Origin: Bryobacteraceae bacterium
Lineage (GTDB): Bacteria; Acidobacteriota; Terriglobia; Bryobacterales; Bryobacteraceae
DNA length: 5,055 bases
Direction: 5' to 3'
NCBI GenBank assembly: GCA_025929455.1
Contig: JAICMB010000305.1
Span: 1 to 5,055 of the forward strand
Shown: positions 1-5,055 of the stretch, piece by piece
Layout: the number at the start of each line of letters is the position of its first letter
How positions within the stretch are numbered: position 1 is the first letter of the stretch
Position numbers and translations under genes: made by a program
The notes under the pieces: generated by a model
Told to the model about the DNA's origin: nothing
The model's input: only the letters and a program-made list of their open reading frames with translations
Databases searched by the model: none

Positions 1-177
1 CCGAAGGCCGGCGCGGTGCTGCGTAAAATGCAGGCGCGCCTGGACCGCTGGATGACTCGCACGCATGACCCGCTTTTAAACGGTCCCGTGCGCGCTCCGG
101 CGGGCGCGAAGGTCAATCCCGCAGACGGACTTTCGCCGCATGAGCCCGTCGTTGACGCAAACACAAGCCCGTCCTAA
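1..177 (+). CDS. Sulfatase C-terminus (partial, 5' end outside window), heparan N-sulfatase-like
   Basis: Frame 1 is open from the left edge to a TAA at 175-177 and encodes 58 residues. An amphipathic helix-like stretch (residues about 6-20, ending in RLDRWMTRT) leads into DPLLNGPV (about 23-30), then PAGAKVN (33-39) and GLSPHEP (43-49). This arrangement of a final Trp-containing helix, T-x-DPLL-x-GPV, a PxGA-x-VN segment and a short disordered tail is what I associate with the ends of bacterial N-sulfoglucosamine sulfohydrolase-type sulfatases. Such enzymes remove N- or O-sulfate from glucosamine-containing glycans. The catalytic region is off the window, so the formylglycine motif cannot be checked. 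The next sulfatase starts only 6 nt after this stop, which implies co-transcription and probably coupled translation. The family call is by recognition of the tail alone; other S1 sulfatase subfamilies are possible. Confidence 0.72.
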   Translation, partial: PKAGAVLRKMQARLDRWMTRTHDPLLNGPVRAPAGAKVNPADGLSPHEPVVDANTSPS

Positions 178-183
178 ACACTC

Positions 184-1719
184 ATGTCATCATCCCGGAG
201 AGACTTCCTGAAATCGTCGGTCGGTTCGGCGCTCGCGTGCGCCGGCGCCAACGCCTGGGCGCAAGCGCCGCGTTCGCGCCCGCGTAATATCATCTTTATT
301 CTCACCGACGACCATCGCTATGACGCGATGGGCTTCATGCACCCGCAGCCCTGGCTGCGTACGCCGCACATGGACTCGCTCGCGCGCGACGGCGCTCATC
401 TCAAGAACGCGTTCGTGACTACCTCGTTGTGCTCTCCGAGCCGGGCGAGCATTTTGACCGGATTATATGCGCACCGGCACGGCATTGTCGACAACAACAC
501 TGCTATTCCCGCGGGCACTCGATTCTTCCCGCAACTGCTGCAGCCCGCCGGGTACAAAACCGGCTTTTTCGGCAAGTGGCACATGGGCAATGTGGGCGAT
601 CAGCCGCAGCCCGGCTTCGATAAGTGGGTCAGCTTTCTCGGCCAGGGCACCTATCTTCCGAATAAGAACGGCCTCAACGTCGACGGACGGCACGTTCCGC
701 AAAAGGGCTATATCACGGACGAGTTAACCGACTACGCGCTCGAATGGCTCGATACGCTCTCGAAGGATCAGCCGTACTTCCTTTACCTGTCACACAAGGC
801 GGTTCACGCCAACTTCATTCCGGCCGAACGTCACAAGGGCGTTTATGAGAAAGAAACATTCCACCCGCCCAAGACCATGGACGCAACGGGCCGCAACGCG
901 CAGCATCGTCCGATGTGGACCCAAAACCAGCGCAATAGCTGGCACGGCGTCGATTTTCCGTACCACTCCGATCTGAACATCGCCGAATACTACAAACGTT
1001 ATGCCGAGACACTGCTCGGTGTCGATGACAGCGTCGGCCGCGTGCTCGACACTTTAAAGAAACGCGGCGAGCTCGATTCCACGCTGGTCTTTTACATGGG
1101 CGACAACGGCTTCGCGTTCGGCGAGCACGGCCTCATTGACAAGCGCACCGCGTATGAAGAGTCCATGCGGGTACCGCTGCTGGCGCGTTGCCCGGAGCTG
1201 TTCCCCGGCGGCCGCACCGTTACCGAGATGGTGTCGAATCTCGATATCACGCCCACGATACTGAACGCCGCGGGCGCACAAATTCCGAGCGGACTCGACG
1301 GCCGCAGCATGCTCCCGTTATTGACGGGCCAAGGCGATCCGCAGTGGCGCAAACAACTGCTCTATGAGTATTACTGGGAGCGGAATTTCCCGCAAACTCC
1401 CACCATCCACGCGCTGCGCACGGACCGCTACAAATACATCCATTACTACGGCGTTTGGGACAGCGACGAGTTATACGACCTGCAAAAGGATCCGCTCGAA
1501 ACCGACAACCTGATCTACGACCCCGCCATGCGCGGCACCATTCGCGAGTTGAACAAGCGACTGTTCGACGAACTCGAGCGGACCGGCGGGATGAAGATTC
1601 CGCTCTACCGCGACAAGGGCCAGCAGAACAACAAGCGCGACGGAAACAAAGAGGGCGCCGCGGATTTTCCGCCGGAGCTGAAGATATTCAAGAGTAAGGG
1701 AACCACGCGGGATCAATAG
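184..1719 (+). CDS. Tat-exported Cys-type sulfatase, N-acetylglucosamine-6-sulfatase / mucin-desulfating-like
   Basis: A 511-aa type I sulfatase (alkaline phosphatase superfamily) predicted to hydrolyse a sulfate ester outside the cytoplasm. The N-terminus has SRRDFLK (residues 4-10), a near-perfect twin-arginine motif, then a hydrophobic stretch and an AWA-Q-type cleavage region near 25-27. The core follows the family order: metal-site Asp42-Asp43 in LTDDH; formylglycine motif C83-S-P-S-R87 followed by ASILTGLY; G130-K-W-H133; KAVH with His208; GDNG with metal ligands Asp307-Asn308; and Lys320 in IDKRTAYEESMRVP. A C-terminal subdomain holds LRTDRYKYIHYY (about 411-422) and ELYDLQKDPLETDNL (429-443), as in N-sulphoglucosamine sulphohydrolase C-terminal (DUF4976-type) domains. 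The tail after about 475 is Lys/Gln/Asn-rich. The start is supported by the Tat motif and the 6-nt gap from the preceding stop. I see no clear Shine-Dalgarno sequence, so translational coupling is likely. The last ten or so codons overlap the convergent sulfatase gene. Sulfatase identity is near certain; substrate is not. Confidence 0.95.
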   Translation: MSSSRRDFLKSSVGSALACAGANAWAQAPRSRPRNIIFILTDDHRYDAMGFMHPQPWLRTPHMDSLARDGAHLKNAFVTTSLCSPSRASILTGLYAHRHGIVDNNTAIPAGTRFFPQLLQPAGYKTGFFGKWHMGNVGDQPQPGFDKWVSFLGQGTYLPNKNGLNVDGRHVPQKGYITDELTDYALEWLDTLSKDQPYFLYLSHKAVHANFIPAERHKGVYEKETFHPPKTMDATGRNAQHRPMWTQNQRNSWHGVDFPYHSDLNIAEYYKRYAETLLGVDDSVGRVLDTLKKRGELDSTLVFYMGDNGFAFGEHGLIDKRTAYEESMRVPLLARCPELFPGGRTVTEMVSNLDITPTILNAAGAQIPSGLDGRSMLPLLTGQGDPQWRKQLLYEYYWERNFPQTPTIHALRTDRYKYIHYYGVWDSDELYDLQKDPLETDNLIYDPAMRGTIRELNKRLFDELERTGGMKIPLYRDKGQQNNKRDGNKEGAADFPPELKIFKSKGTTRDQ

Positions 1720-3094
1720 CCGCGTGGGCGCCCGCCGCTTCCGTAATCCGCCCGGACAGACGGCCGCGCAGTTGCTCCGATATCGAGCGGTACGGCACTC
1801 GTCCGGCCAGATTGGTATGTTGATACGGATCGGCATATAAGTCGTACAGCATGTACTCAACGTACTGATCCGCGCCGGCGGCAGCCTTCCAACCTGGCTT
1901 CTTGGGAACGGTGGCGGCGTAAGTATATTGCGGAGTGCGCAAGCCACGTCCCGTCGTAGCTTCGCTCATCTCGAAATAGACTTCGTTGCGCCAGTATTTC
2001 GTATTTCGGTCCAGTAATGGCAGGAAGTTATGACCCTGCATGGAGCCGGGGACCGGCACGCCGGCAGCCGACAGCAACGACGGCGCGATGTCGACATGAC
2101 TCACGAGTTCCGGCACTCGCATGGCCCGGTTAAATCCGGGACCTTCCGCAATCAGCGGAACATGAATCGAGCTTTCGTGAGGGGTTCGCTTGTACGCGAA
2201 ATTGCGAGTCTTAAAGTGACAGCCGTGGTCGCTGACGAACATTACGATGGTGTTCCGGTCGAGGCCGCTGTCCGCAAGCGTCTTCCGGATAGTCCCGACC
2301 GTTTCATCCATCTTGGCCACGCACGCATAATAGTCCGCTAACTGGCTGGGCCAACTGCCGGGCAGGGGGCGCAGATCATGCGGCACCCAGAAGTTCTTAT
2401 AGCGGCCCTCGTATTCTTTGGGAGGTACGAACGCATCGATATCGTTTTGATGATGAACCTCCAAATACGACAGTGTGAGAAAGAACGGAGATTTCGCCGA
2501 CCGCAGAAACTTCTGCGCCAGTTCGGTCATGAAGTCGCTGCGGTACACCCCTGAAAAGTGCATCGGCTTGCCGTCGTTGTCGTACAAGTCGCCCTCGTAT
2601 GGATGGGAGGTCAACTCCAGAACGTTCGACGCCTGCCATAGGTCGAGGAAGCCGCCGCGATACTCGGGCGCCACCGGCCCTAGCCGCACGCGATCGCGCG
2701 GTGTATTGCCGCCTAAGTGCCATTTGCCGATGTAATTGGCCGAGTAACCTGCCTGCCGAAGAGACGACGCCAGAGTTGTCAACGTGGGCAACGGCGCGAT
2801 TCCGTTACGCCATACACCATGCCGGCTCGCATACTGACCTGTAAACATACAGGCGCGGGCCGGCGCACAGACCGGCTGATTGCTGATGGCGTTTTCAAAG
2901 AACGTACCGTGCGCCGCCATCTCGTCGATATTGGGCGTGAGGCGCATGGGATTCGCGCCCGCTGCGCCAATGCAGTCCCCGCGGAACTGATCGGAAATGA
3001 TCAGGACGATGTTGGGAGGTTGGGCGCTCGCGGCGGGTGTCTGACCGGCGACGAGCGCCGCCGGAACCGCCTGGAACGCCTCACGCCGTGTCAT
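1688..3094 (-). CDS. Cys-type sulfatase with Tat-like signal, 468 aa
   Basis: A compact 468-aa type I sulfatase. The N-terminus (MTRREAF, then an Ala-rich stretch ending in ASA-Q near residues 22-25) is a twin-arginine-like signal, though Ala sits where Phe is usual in S/T-RR-x-F-L-K. Motifs in order: Asp35-Gln36 in ISDQFRGD, where Gln takes the place of the second Asp seen in the plus-strand sulfatase; formylglycine motif C76-A-P-A-R80 then ACMFTGQY; G123-K-W-H126; EVHH around 212-215; SDHG with metal ligands Asp289-His290; and Lys302 in YKRTPHESSIHVPL. The C-terminal subdomain carries LRTPQYTYA (385-393) and MLYDLYADPYQHTNL (415-429). It closes with DPAWFPYS, which looks like a conserved family ending. 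The start codon lies inside the end of the upstream sulfatase gene (14-bp overlap, different frame) and has no convincing Shine-Dalgarno sequence, which points to coupled translation. The 3' end overlaps the opposite-strand sulfatase by 32 bp. Substrate unknown. Confidence 0.94.
   Translation of the reverse strand: MTRREAFQAVPAALVAGQTPAASAQPPNIVLIISDQFRGDCIGAAGANPMRLTPNIDEMAAHGTFFENAISNQPVCAPARACMFTGQYASRHGVWRNGIAPLPTLTTLASSLRQAGYSANYIGKWHLGGNTPRDRVRLGPVAPEYRGGFLDLWQASNVLELTSHPYEGDLYDNDGKPMHFSGVYRSDFMTELAQKFLRSAKSPFFLTLSYLEVHHQNDIDAFVPPKEYEGRYKNFWVPHDLRPLPGSWPSQLADYYACVAKMDETVGTIRKTLADSGLDRNTIVMFVSDHGCHFKTRNFAYKRTPHESSIHVPLIAEGPGFNRAMRVPELVSHVDIAPSLLSAAGVPVPGSMQGHNFLPLLDRNTKYWRNEVYFEMSEATTGRGLRTPQYTYAATVPKKPGWKAAAGADQYVEYMLYDLYADPYQHTNLAGRVPYRSISEQLRGRLSGRITEAAGAHAAIDPAWFPYS
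1703..1727. terminator. Inverted repeat at the convergent gene junction, candidate terminator
   Basis: CCACGCGG (1703-1710) and CCGCGTGG (1720-1727) are perfect 8-bp complements around a 9-nt loop that contains the TAG stop of the plus-strand sulfatase. On the minus strand the hairpin is followed by the pyrimidine-rich TTCCCTTACTCTT just before that gene's TGA; this is only a weak U-tract. On the plus strand no U-tract follows. The position, exactly where the two convergent units collide, fits termination or 3'-end protection. The function is inferred, and the repeat could be a by-product of GC-rich codons. Confidence 0.35.
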
Positions 3095-4643
3095 GATCTT
3101 GCGTGTAGCCCGGGAAGTTCGGCGAGGTCATGCGGCCTTGCGGGCGCAGCTCCAGCTTCCCACCCTTGACGAATTCGTCGCCGCGTTCCGCGAGGTGTTC
3201 AATCAACCGTCCGCGCCACTGGTGCAACGTGTTCTGGTGGCGTGGATCTCCCGCCAGATCCCGCAGCTCACGCGGGTCCTCCTCTAAGTGAAACAGCTGC
3301 TCTTCGCCATCCTGAGCTTGGAAGATGTATTTCCACTTTGCGTCCGTGAGAGCGTTCCAGTGATTCGATGCGTTATAGCAGATGTTATGCTCCAGGTCGA
3401 TCCACTCACGCCAGCCGTCGCCGCGGCCACGCACCAGTTCGAGCAAGCTGCGGCCGTCTACCGGGCGGCTCGCCGAGGCGCCCGCCGCCTCGAGAAAGGT
3501 CGGCAGAACGTCACGCAATTCCACGGGCTGGCCGCGTGTCATCCCGCGCCGCTCGGAAACCAGTCCTTCGGGCCAGCGCATCAGCATCGGAACGTGCGCC
3601 GACGGCTCATACGCATATGTCTTGCGCCACAGGTGCTGATCACCCAGCATGTCACCGTGATCCGAGATGAAGAGGATCAGCGTATCATTGAGAAGCTTCC
3701 GCTGTTCAAGTACTTCGAGAATGCGACCTATCTGCTCGTCGACGTGACTCACCGAACCATAATAAGCCCGCCGTGAGCGCCGCTCGTCATCCGGCGGCAT
3801 CTGACCATGCCAGATGTCATTGCCGGGCCAGCTACGCGGTATGTACCGTTTCGCCCAATCACCGGCTACCGCGGGCGGCAGGTCCGCATTTTCATATCTC
3901 TTCATCCAGCGCGCCGGCGGATCGTACGGGCTATGCGGCCGGATGAAAGAGACCTTCAGATAAAACGGCTCGGTGCGTTGGTAGGTGCGCAGAAAGTTGA
4001 CCGCTGTATCTCCTGTCCAGCTGGTGGCGTGCAAGCGCTCCGGCAGGACAAACGGCTTGCCCCGGTGATCGTTCCAACCGAGTCCCGTCGCATGCGGGTT
4101 GCCCGTTGGCATCTGCGACCAGAACCACGATTCATAATCGCAGCGCTCCTCGGGCGAGGCGGCTATCTTTGGATCCTGCTCGGCCTTGTCGAACCAATAG
4201 CTGCAGTGTTCGTCGAGCAGCATCTGATGATAACCGTGTGAGTTGCGGATCGGATAGAAGTGATTCTTCCCGACTACGGTTGTGTAATACCCGGCTTCCG
4301 CCATGGCGCGCGGCTTCTCCTGGGGATACCGGGTGGCCATGCGGGTCATGCCGAGCATGCCGTGATGCCACGGTGACAGACCCGTGAGTAGCGCCGAACG
4401 GGCTGGCGTGCAACTCGGTACGGAGGTATACGCGCTGGTGAAGCGCACGCCTTCGGCGGCAATGCGATCGATGTTCGGGGTGTGGATGAGGGTGTTGCCA
4501 TAACAGCCCAGGCAATCCGTGCGCAGTTGGTCGGCCATCAGCAGCAGCACGTTGGGCTGCGATTGTTTGCGCGGCGCGGCTGTTATGCGCTGCGCCTGCA
4601 TTGCGCTTGCAACGCCTATTTGAACGAAACTGCGCCGGTTCAT
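3081..4643 (-). CDS. Cys-type sulfatase (arylsulfatase-like, GKNHF variant), 520 aa
   Basis: A 520-aa type I sulfatase, first of the two minus-strand sulfatases. Motifs: Asp38-Gln39 in MADQLRTD; HTPNIDRIAAEGVRF (54-68); formylglycine motif C78-T-P-A-R82 followed by SALLTGL; G125-K-N-H-F129, with Asn where the other two have Trp; RPHSPYDPP (235-243), whose His237 matches the sulfate-binding His; SDHGDMLGD (327-335) with metal ligands Asp328-His329; and Lys341 in WRKTYAYEPSAHVP. The C-terminal subdomain has LTDAKWKYIF (432-441) and QLFHLEEDPRELRDL (449-463). An extended segment of about 100 residues (131-230), with a Cys/Trp/Tyr-rich part, separates the GKNHF and RPH motifs and probably shapes the substrate pocket. 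The N-terminus MNRRSFVQIG resembles a Tat signal, but its hydrophobic core is short and followed by Gln and Arg, so cleavage is doubtful. The start is fixed by AAGGAG 8 nt upstream. It lies 217 bp downstream of the receptor-like gene. Substrate unknown. Confidence 0.95.
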   Translation of the reverse strand: MNRRSFVQIGVASAMQAQRITAAPRKQSQPNVLLLMADQLRTDCLGCYGNTLIHTPNIDRIAAEGVRFTSAYTSVPSCTPARSALLTGLSPWHHGMLGMTRMATRYPQEKPRAMAEAGYYTTVVGKNHFYPIRNSHGYHQMLLDEHCSYWFDKAEQDPKIAASPEERCDYESWFWSQMPTGNPHATGLGWNDHRGKPFVLPERLHATSWTGDTAVNFLRTYQRTEPFYLKVSFIRPHSPYDPPARWMKRYENADLPPAVAGDWAKRYIPRSWPGNDIWHGQMPPDDERRSRRAYYGSVSHVDEQIGRILEVLEQRKLLNDTLILFISDHGDMLGDQHLWRKTYAYEPSAHVPMLMRWPEGLVSERRGMTRGQPVELRDVLPTFLEAAGASASRPVDGRSLLELVRGRGDGWREWIDLEHNICYNASNHWNALTDAKWKYIFQAQDGEEQLFHLEEDPRELRDLAGDPRHQNTLHQWRGRLIEHLAERGDEFVKGGKLELRPQGRMTSPNFPGYTQDHDTA

Positions 4644-4651
4644 GTAGGGAA

Positions 4652-4657
4652 CTCCTT
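4652..4657 (-). promoter_or_regulatory. Strong Shine-Dalgarno for the 520-aa sulfatase
   Basis: On the minus strand this reads AAGGAG, with 8 nt before the ATG at 4643-4641. It is the only clear, well-spaced ribosome binding site among the three complete sulfatase genes. It fixes the start codon and suggests independent translation initiation after the long spacer, unlike the two sulfatases whose starts abut or overlap a preceding stop. Confidence 0.85.
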
Positions 4658-4680
4658 AGTTAGCATGGTGCGGGAAGAGC

Positions 4681-4714
4681 GGTCTGGAGACCCGCTGCAG
4701 GCGTGAACGCCTGC
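4681..4714. repeat. Tandem short inverted repeats, REP-like candidate
   Basis: Two hairpin-forming units lie 4 nt apart. GGTCT-GG-AGACC spans 4681-4692, and GCAGGCG-TGAA-CGCCTGC spans 4697-4714, a 7-bp perfect stem with a 4-nt loop. No T-run follows on either strand, so a standard intrinsic terminator is unlikely. Paired GC-rich palindromes between genes resemble repetitive extragenic palindromic elements. Only one copy is visible here, so the claim that it is repeated in the genome is untested. Confidence 0.45.
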
Positions 4715-4767
4715 CCTACCCGGAGACGCAACCATGCCACTAAAAGGTTCGGCTGCAACCCGGGGAT

Positions 4768-4792
4768 GGGCAGCCAGCAAGACTGGCCGCCC
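4768..4792 (-). other. Imperfect 10-bp stem-loop downstream of the receptor-like gene
   Basis: In the minus-strand transcript, GGGC-G-GCCAG pairs with CTGGC-T-GCCC around a TCTTG loop. The single A/C mismatch seen on the plus strand becomes a G-U wobble in the minus-strand RNA, so the structure is better formed in that orientation. It begins about 68 nt after the receptor stop. It is followed by ATCCCC rather than a U-tract; the nearest T-run (TTTT) is over 20 nt further on. It could act as an mRNA 3'-end stabiliser or attenuator between the receptor and the sulfatases, or be part of a dispersed repeat. Confidence 0.4.
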
Positions 4793-4860
4793 CACTTCGG
4801 AATGTGCGCGCGCTTCGGCGTTTGTGAGCTGTCGTGGCCGCACAATTGTACGTGAGGACA

Positions 4861-5055
4861 CTAGAATAAGACCTTCAGTGCGAATTGAATCTCGCGCATT
4901 TGGTTTGACAATGTTGTGATGGTGCCGCCGTTAGCGATGTCGACGCGGGAGTTAGGCAGTCCGAACTGTGGATGATTGAGTGTGTTGAAGGCCTCCGCAC
5001 GAAATTGTACTTCGCCGCTTTCACCGAGCCAGCCGGCGCGGAAAACCTTGAACAG
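4861..5055 (-). CDS. TonB-dependent-receptor-like outer-membrane protein, C-terminus (partial)
   Basis: The minus frame is open from the right edge to a TAG at 4863-4861 and gives 64 residues. It begins LFKVFRAGWLGE, continues as VQFRAEAFNTLNHPQFGLPN, and ends MREIQFALKVLF. The RAEAFN-x-LNHPQFG-x-PN block and a final beta-strand ending in Phe are characteristic of the large carboxypeptidase-regulatory-domain/TonB-receptor-like (Oar-type) proteins abundant in Acidobacteriota. The terminal Phe after alternating hydrophobic residues is the usual signal for beta-barrel insertion into the outer membrane. Such proteins are thought to take up or bind oligosaccharides or other large nutrients; the plug and N-terminal domains that would define this lie outside the window. 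It is upstream of, and in the same orientation as, the two minus-strand sulfatases, with 217 bp between, so it could head the same transcription unit. Confidence 0.85.
   Translation of the reverse strand: MFKVFRAGWLGESGEVQFRAEAFNTLNHPQFGLPNSRVDIANGGTITTLSNQMREIQFALKVLF

Larger units (their letters stand above)
4644..4860. other. Hairpin-rich intergenic spacer between receptor-like gene and sulfatase operon
   Basis: A 217-bp gap with no convincing gene. It holds a sulfatase ribosome binding site at its left end, two adjacent inverted repeats (4681-4714), a longer imperfect hairpin (4768-4792), and an imperfect palindrome centred on ACAATTGT (4839-4852) close to the receptor stop. Open frames cross it on both strands but lack family features or good initiation sites. 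I see no clear -35/-10 promoter pair for the sulfatases, so they may be read through from the receptor-like gene or use a promoter not recognisable by eye. The texture (GC-rich with several short inverted repeats) resembles a mosaic of dispersed intergenic repeats. Confidence 0.6.

Noticed and set aside
1726..1733. GGGCGCCC palindrome near the convergent junction as a terminator
   Set aside because: It has no loop and no following T-run, and such GC palindromes are common in this composition; the 1703-1727 repeat is the better candidate.
1471..1947. A 158-codon open frame on the minus strand across the convergent junction
   Set aside because: It lies antisense to the plus-strand sulfatase's C-terminal coding region and out of frame with the minus-strand one; both real genes have full motif sets, and this frame has no recognisable family.
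3288..3776. A 162-codon plus-strand open frame
   Set aside because: It is antisense to the 520-aa sulfatase; its length is explained by GC-rich codon bias, and it shows no domain or good ribosome binding site.
3807..4241. A 144-codon plus-strand open frame
   Set aside because: It is antisense to motif-bearing parts of the 520-aa sulfatase, and the protein looks like a low-stop shadow of a GC-rich gene.
1688..4643. The two minus-strand sulfatases as a recent tandem duplication
   Set aside because: They differ in length, active-site variants and the whole middle region; similarity is limited to family motifs, so any duplication is ancient.
4839..4852. Imperfect palindrome centred on ACAATTGT as an operator
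   Set aside because: It sits just after the receptor stop without a recognisable promoter or regulator gene nearby; an 8-bp perfect core is easily found by chance.
4640..4861. A 73-codon minus-strand frame filling the receptor-sulfatase gap as a small gene
   Set aside because: It starts with GTG overlapping the receptor stop, lacks a ribosome binding site, and its sequence is dictated by hairpin repeats; only its last few codons are noted as a possible leader.
4734..4919. A 61-codon plus-strand frame
   Set aside because: It overlaps the receptor-like C-terminus on the opposite strand, which has clear family motifs; no supporting features.

Overview
The window is a sulfatase cluster. It holds three complete Cys-type (formylglycine) sulfatase genes, the C-terminal tail of what is probably a fourth, and the C-terminus of an outer-membrane TonB-dependent-receptor-like barrel. 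The best taxonomic clue is that barrel tail (complement of 4861-5055). The string RAEAFNTLNHPQFG and the ending IQFALKVLF with a terminal Phe are typical of the expanded carboxypeptidase-regulatory/TonB-receptor-like proteins of Acidobacteriota, especially the Solibacter/Bryobacter group. GC-rich coding sequence and Tat-type N-termini on all three complete sulfatases fit this. The phylum is an inference from one 64-residue fragment and family memory.

Layout. Plus strand: the last 58 codons of a sulfatase resembling heparan N-sulfatase (1-177), then after 6 nt a 511-aa sulfatase (184-1719). Minus strand, read from the right edge: the receptor C-terminus (5055 down to 4861), a 217-bp gap rich in hairpins (4860-4644), a 520-aa sulfatase with a strong ribosome binding site (4643-3081), and a 468-aa sulfatase (3094-1688) that overlaps the previous gene by 14 bp. 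The two convergent groups meet tail to tail and their last codons overlap by 32 bp. A perfect 8-bp inverted repeat lies in and next to that overlap.

How the genes may work together. Each complete sulfatase has the C-x-P-x-R motif whose Cys is converted to formylglycine, the metal-site Asp residues and the downstream Lys. All three start with a twin-arginine-like motif, so periplasmic or extracytoplasmic action is likely. With an outer-membrane receptor-like protein at one edge, the simplest reading is a locus for capture and stepwise desulfation of a sulfated glycan or other sulfate ester. The substrate cannot be read from the window: no glycoside hydrolase, lyase, transporter, regulator or formylglycine-generating enzyme is present here. 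No RNA gene, CRISPR array, insertion sequence or phage gene was seen.
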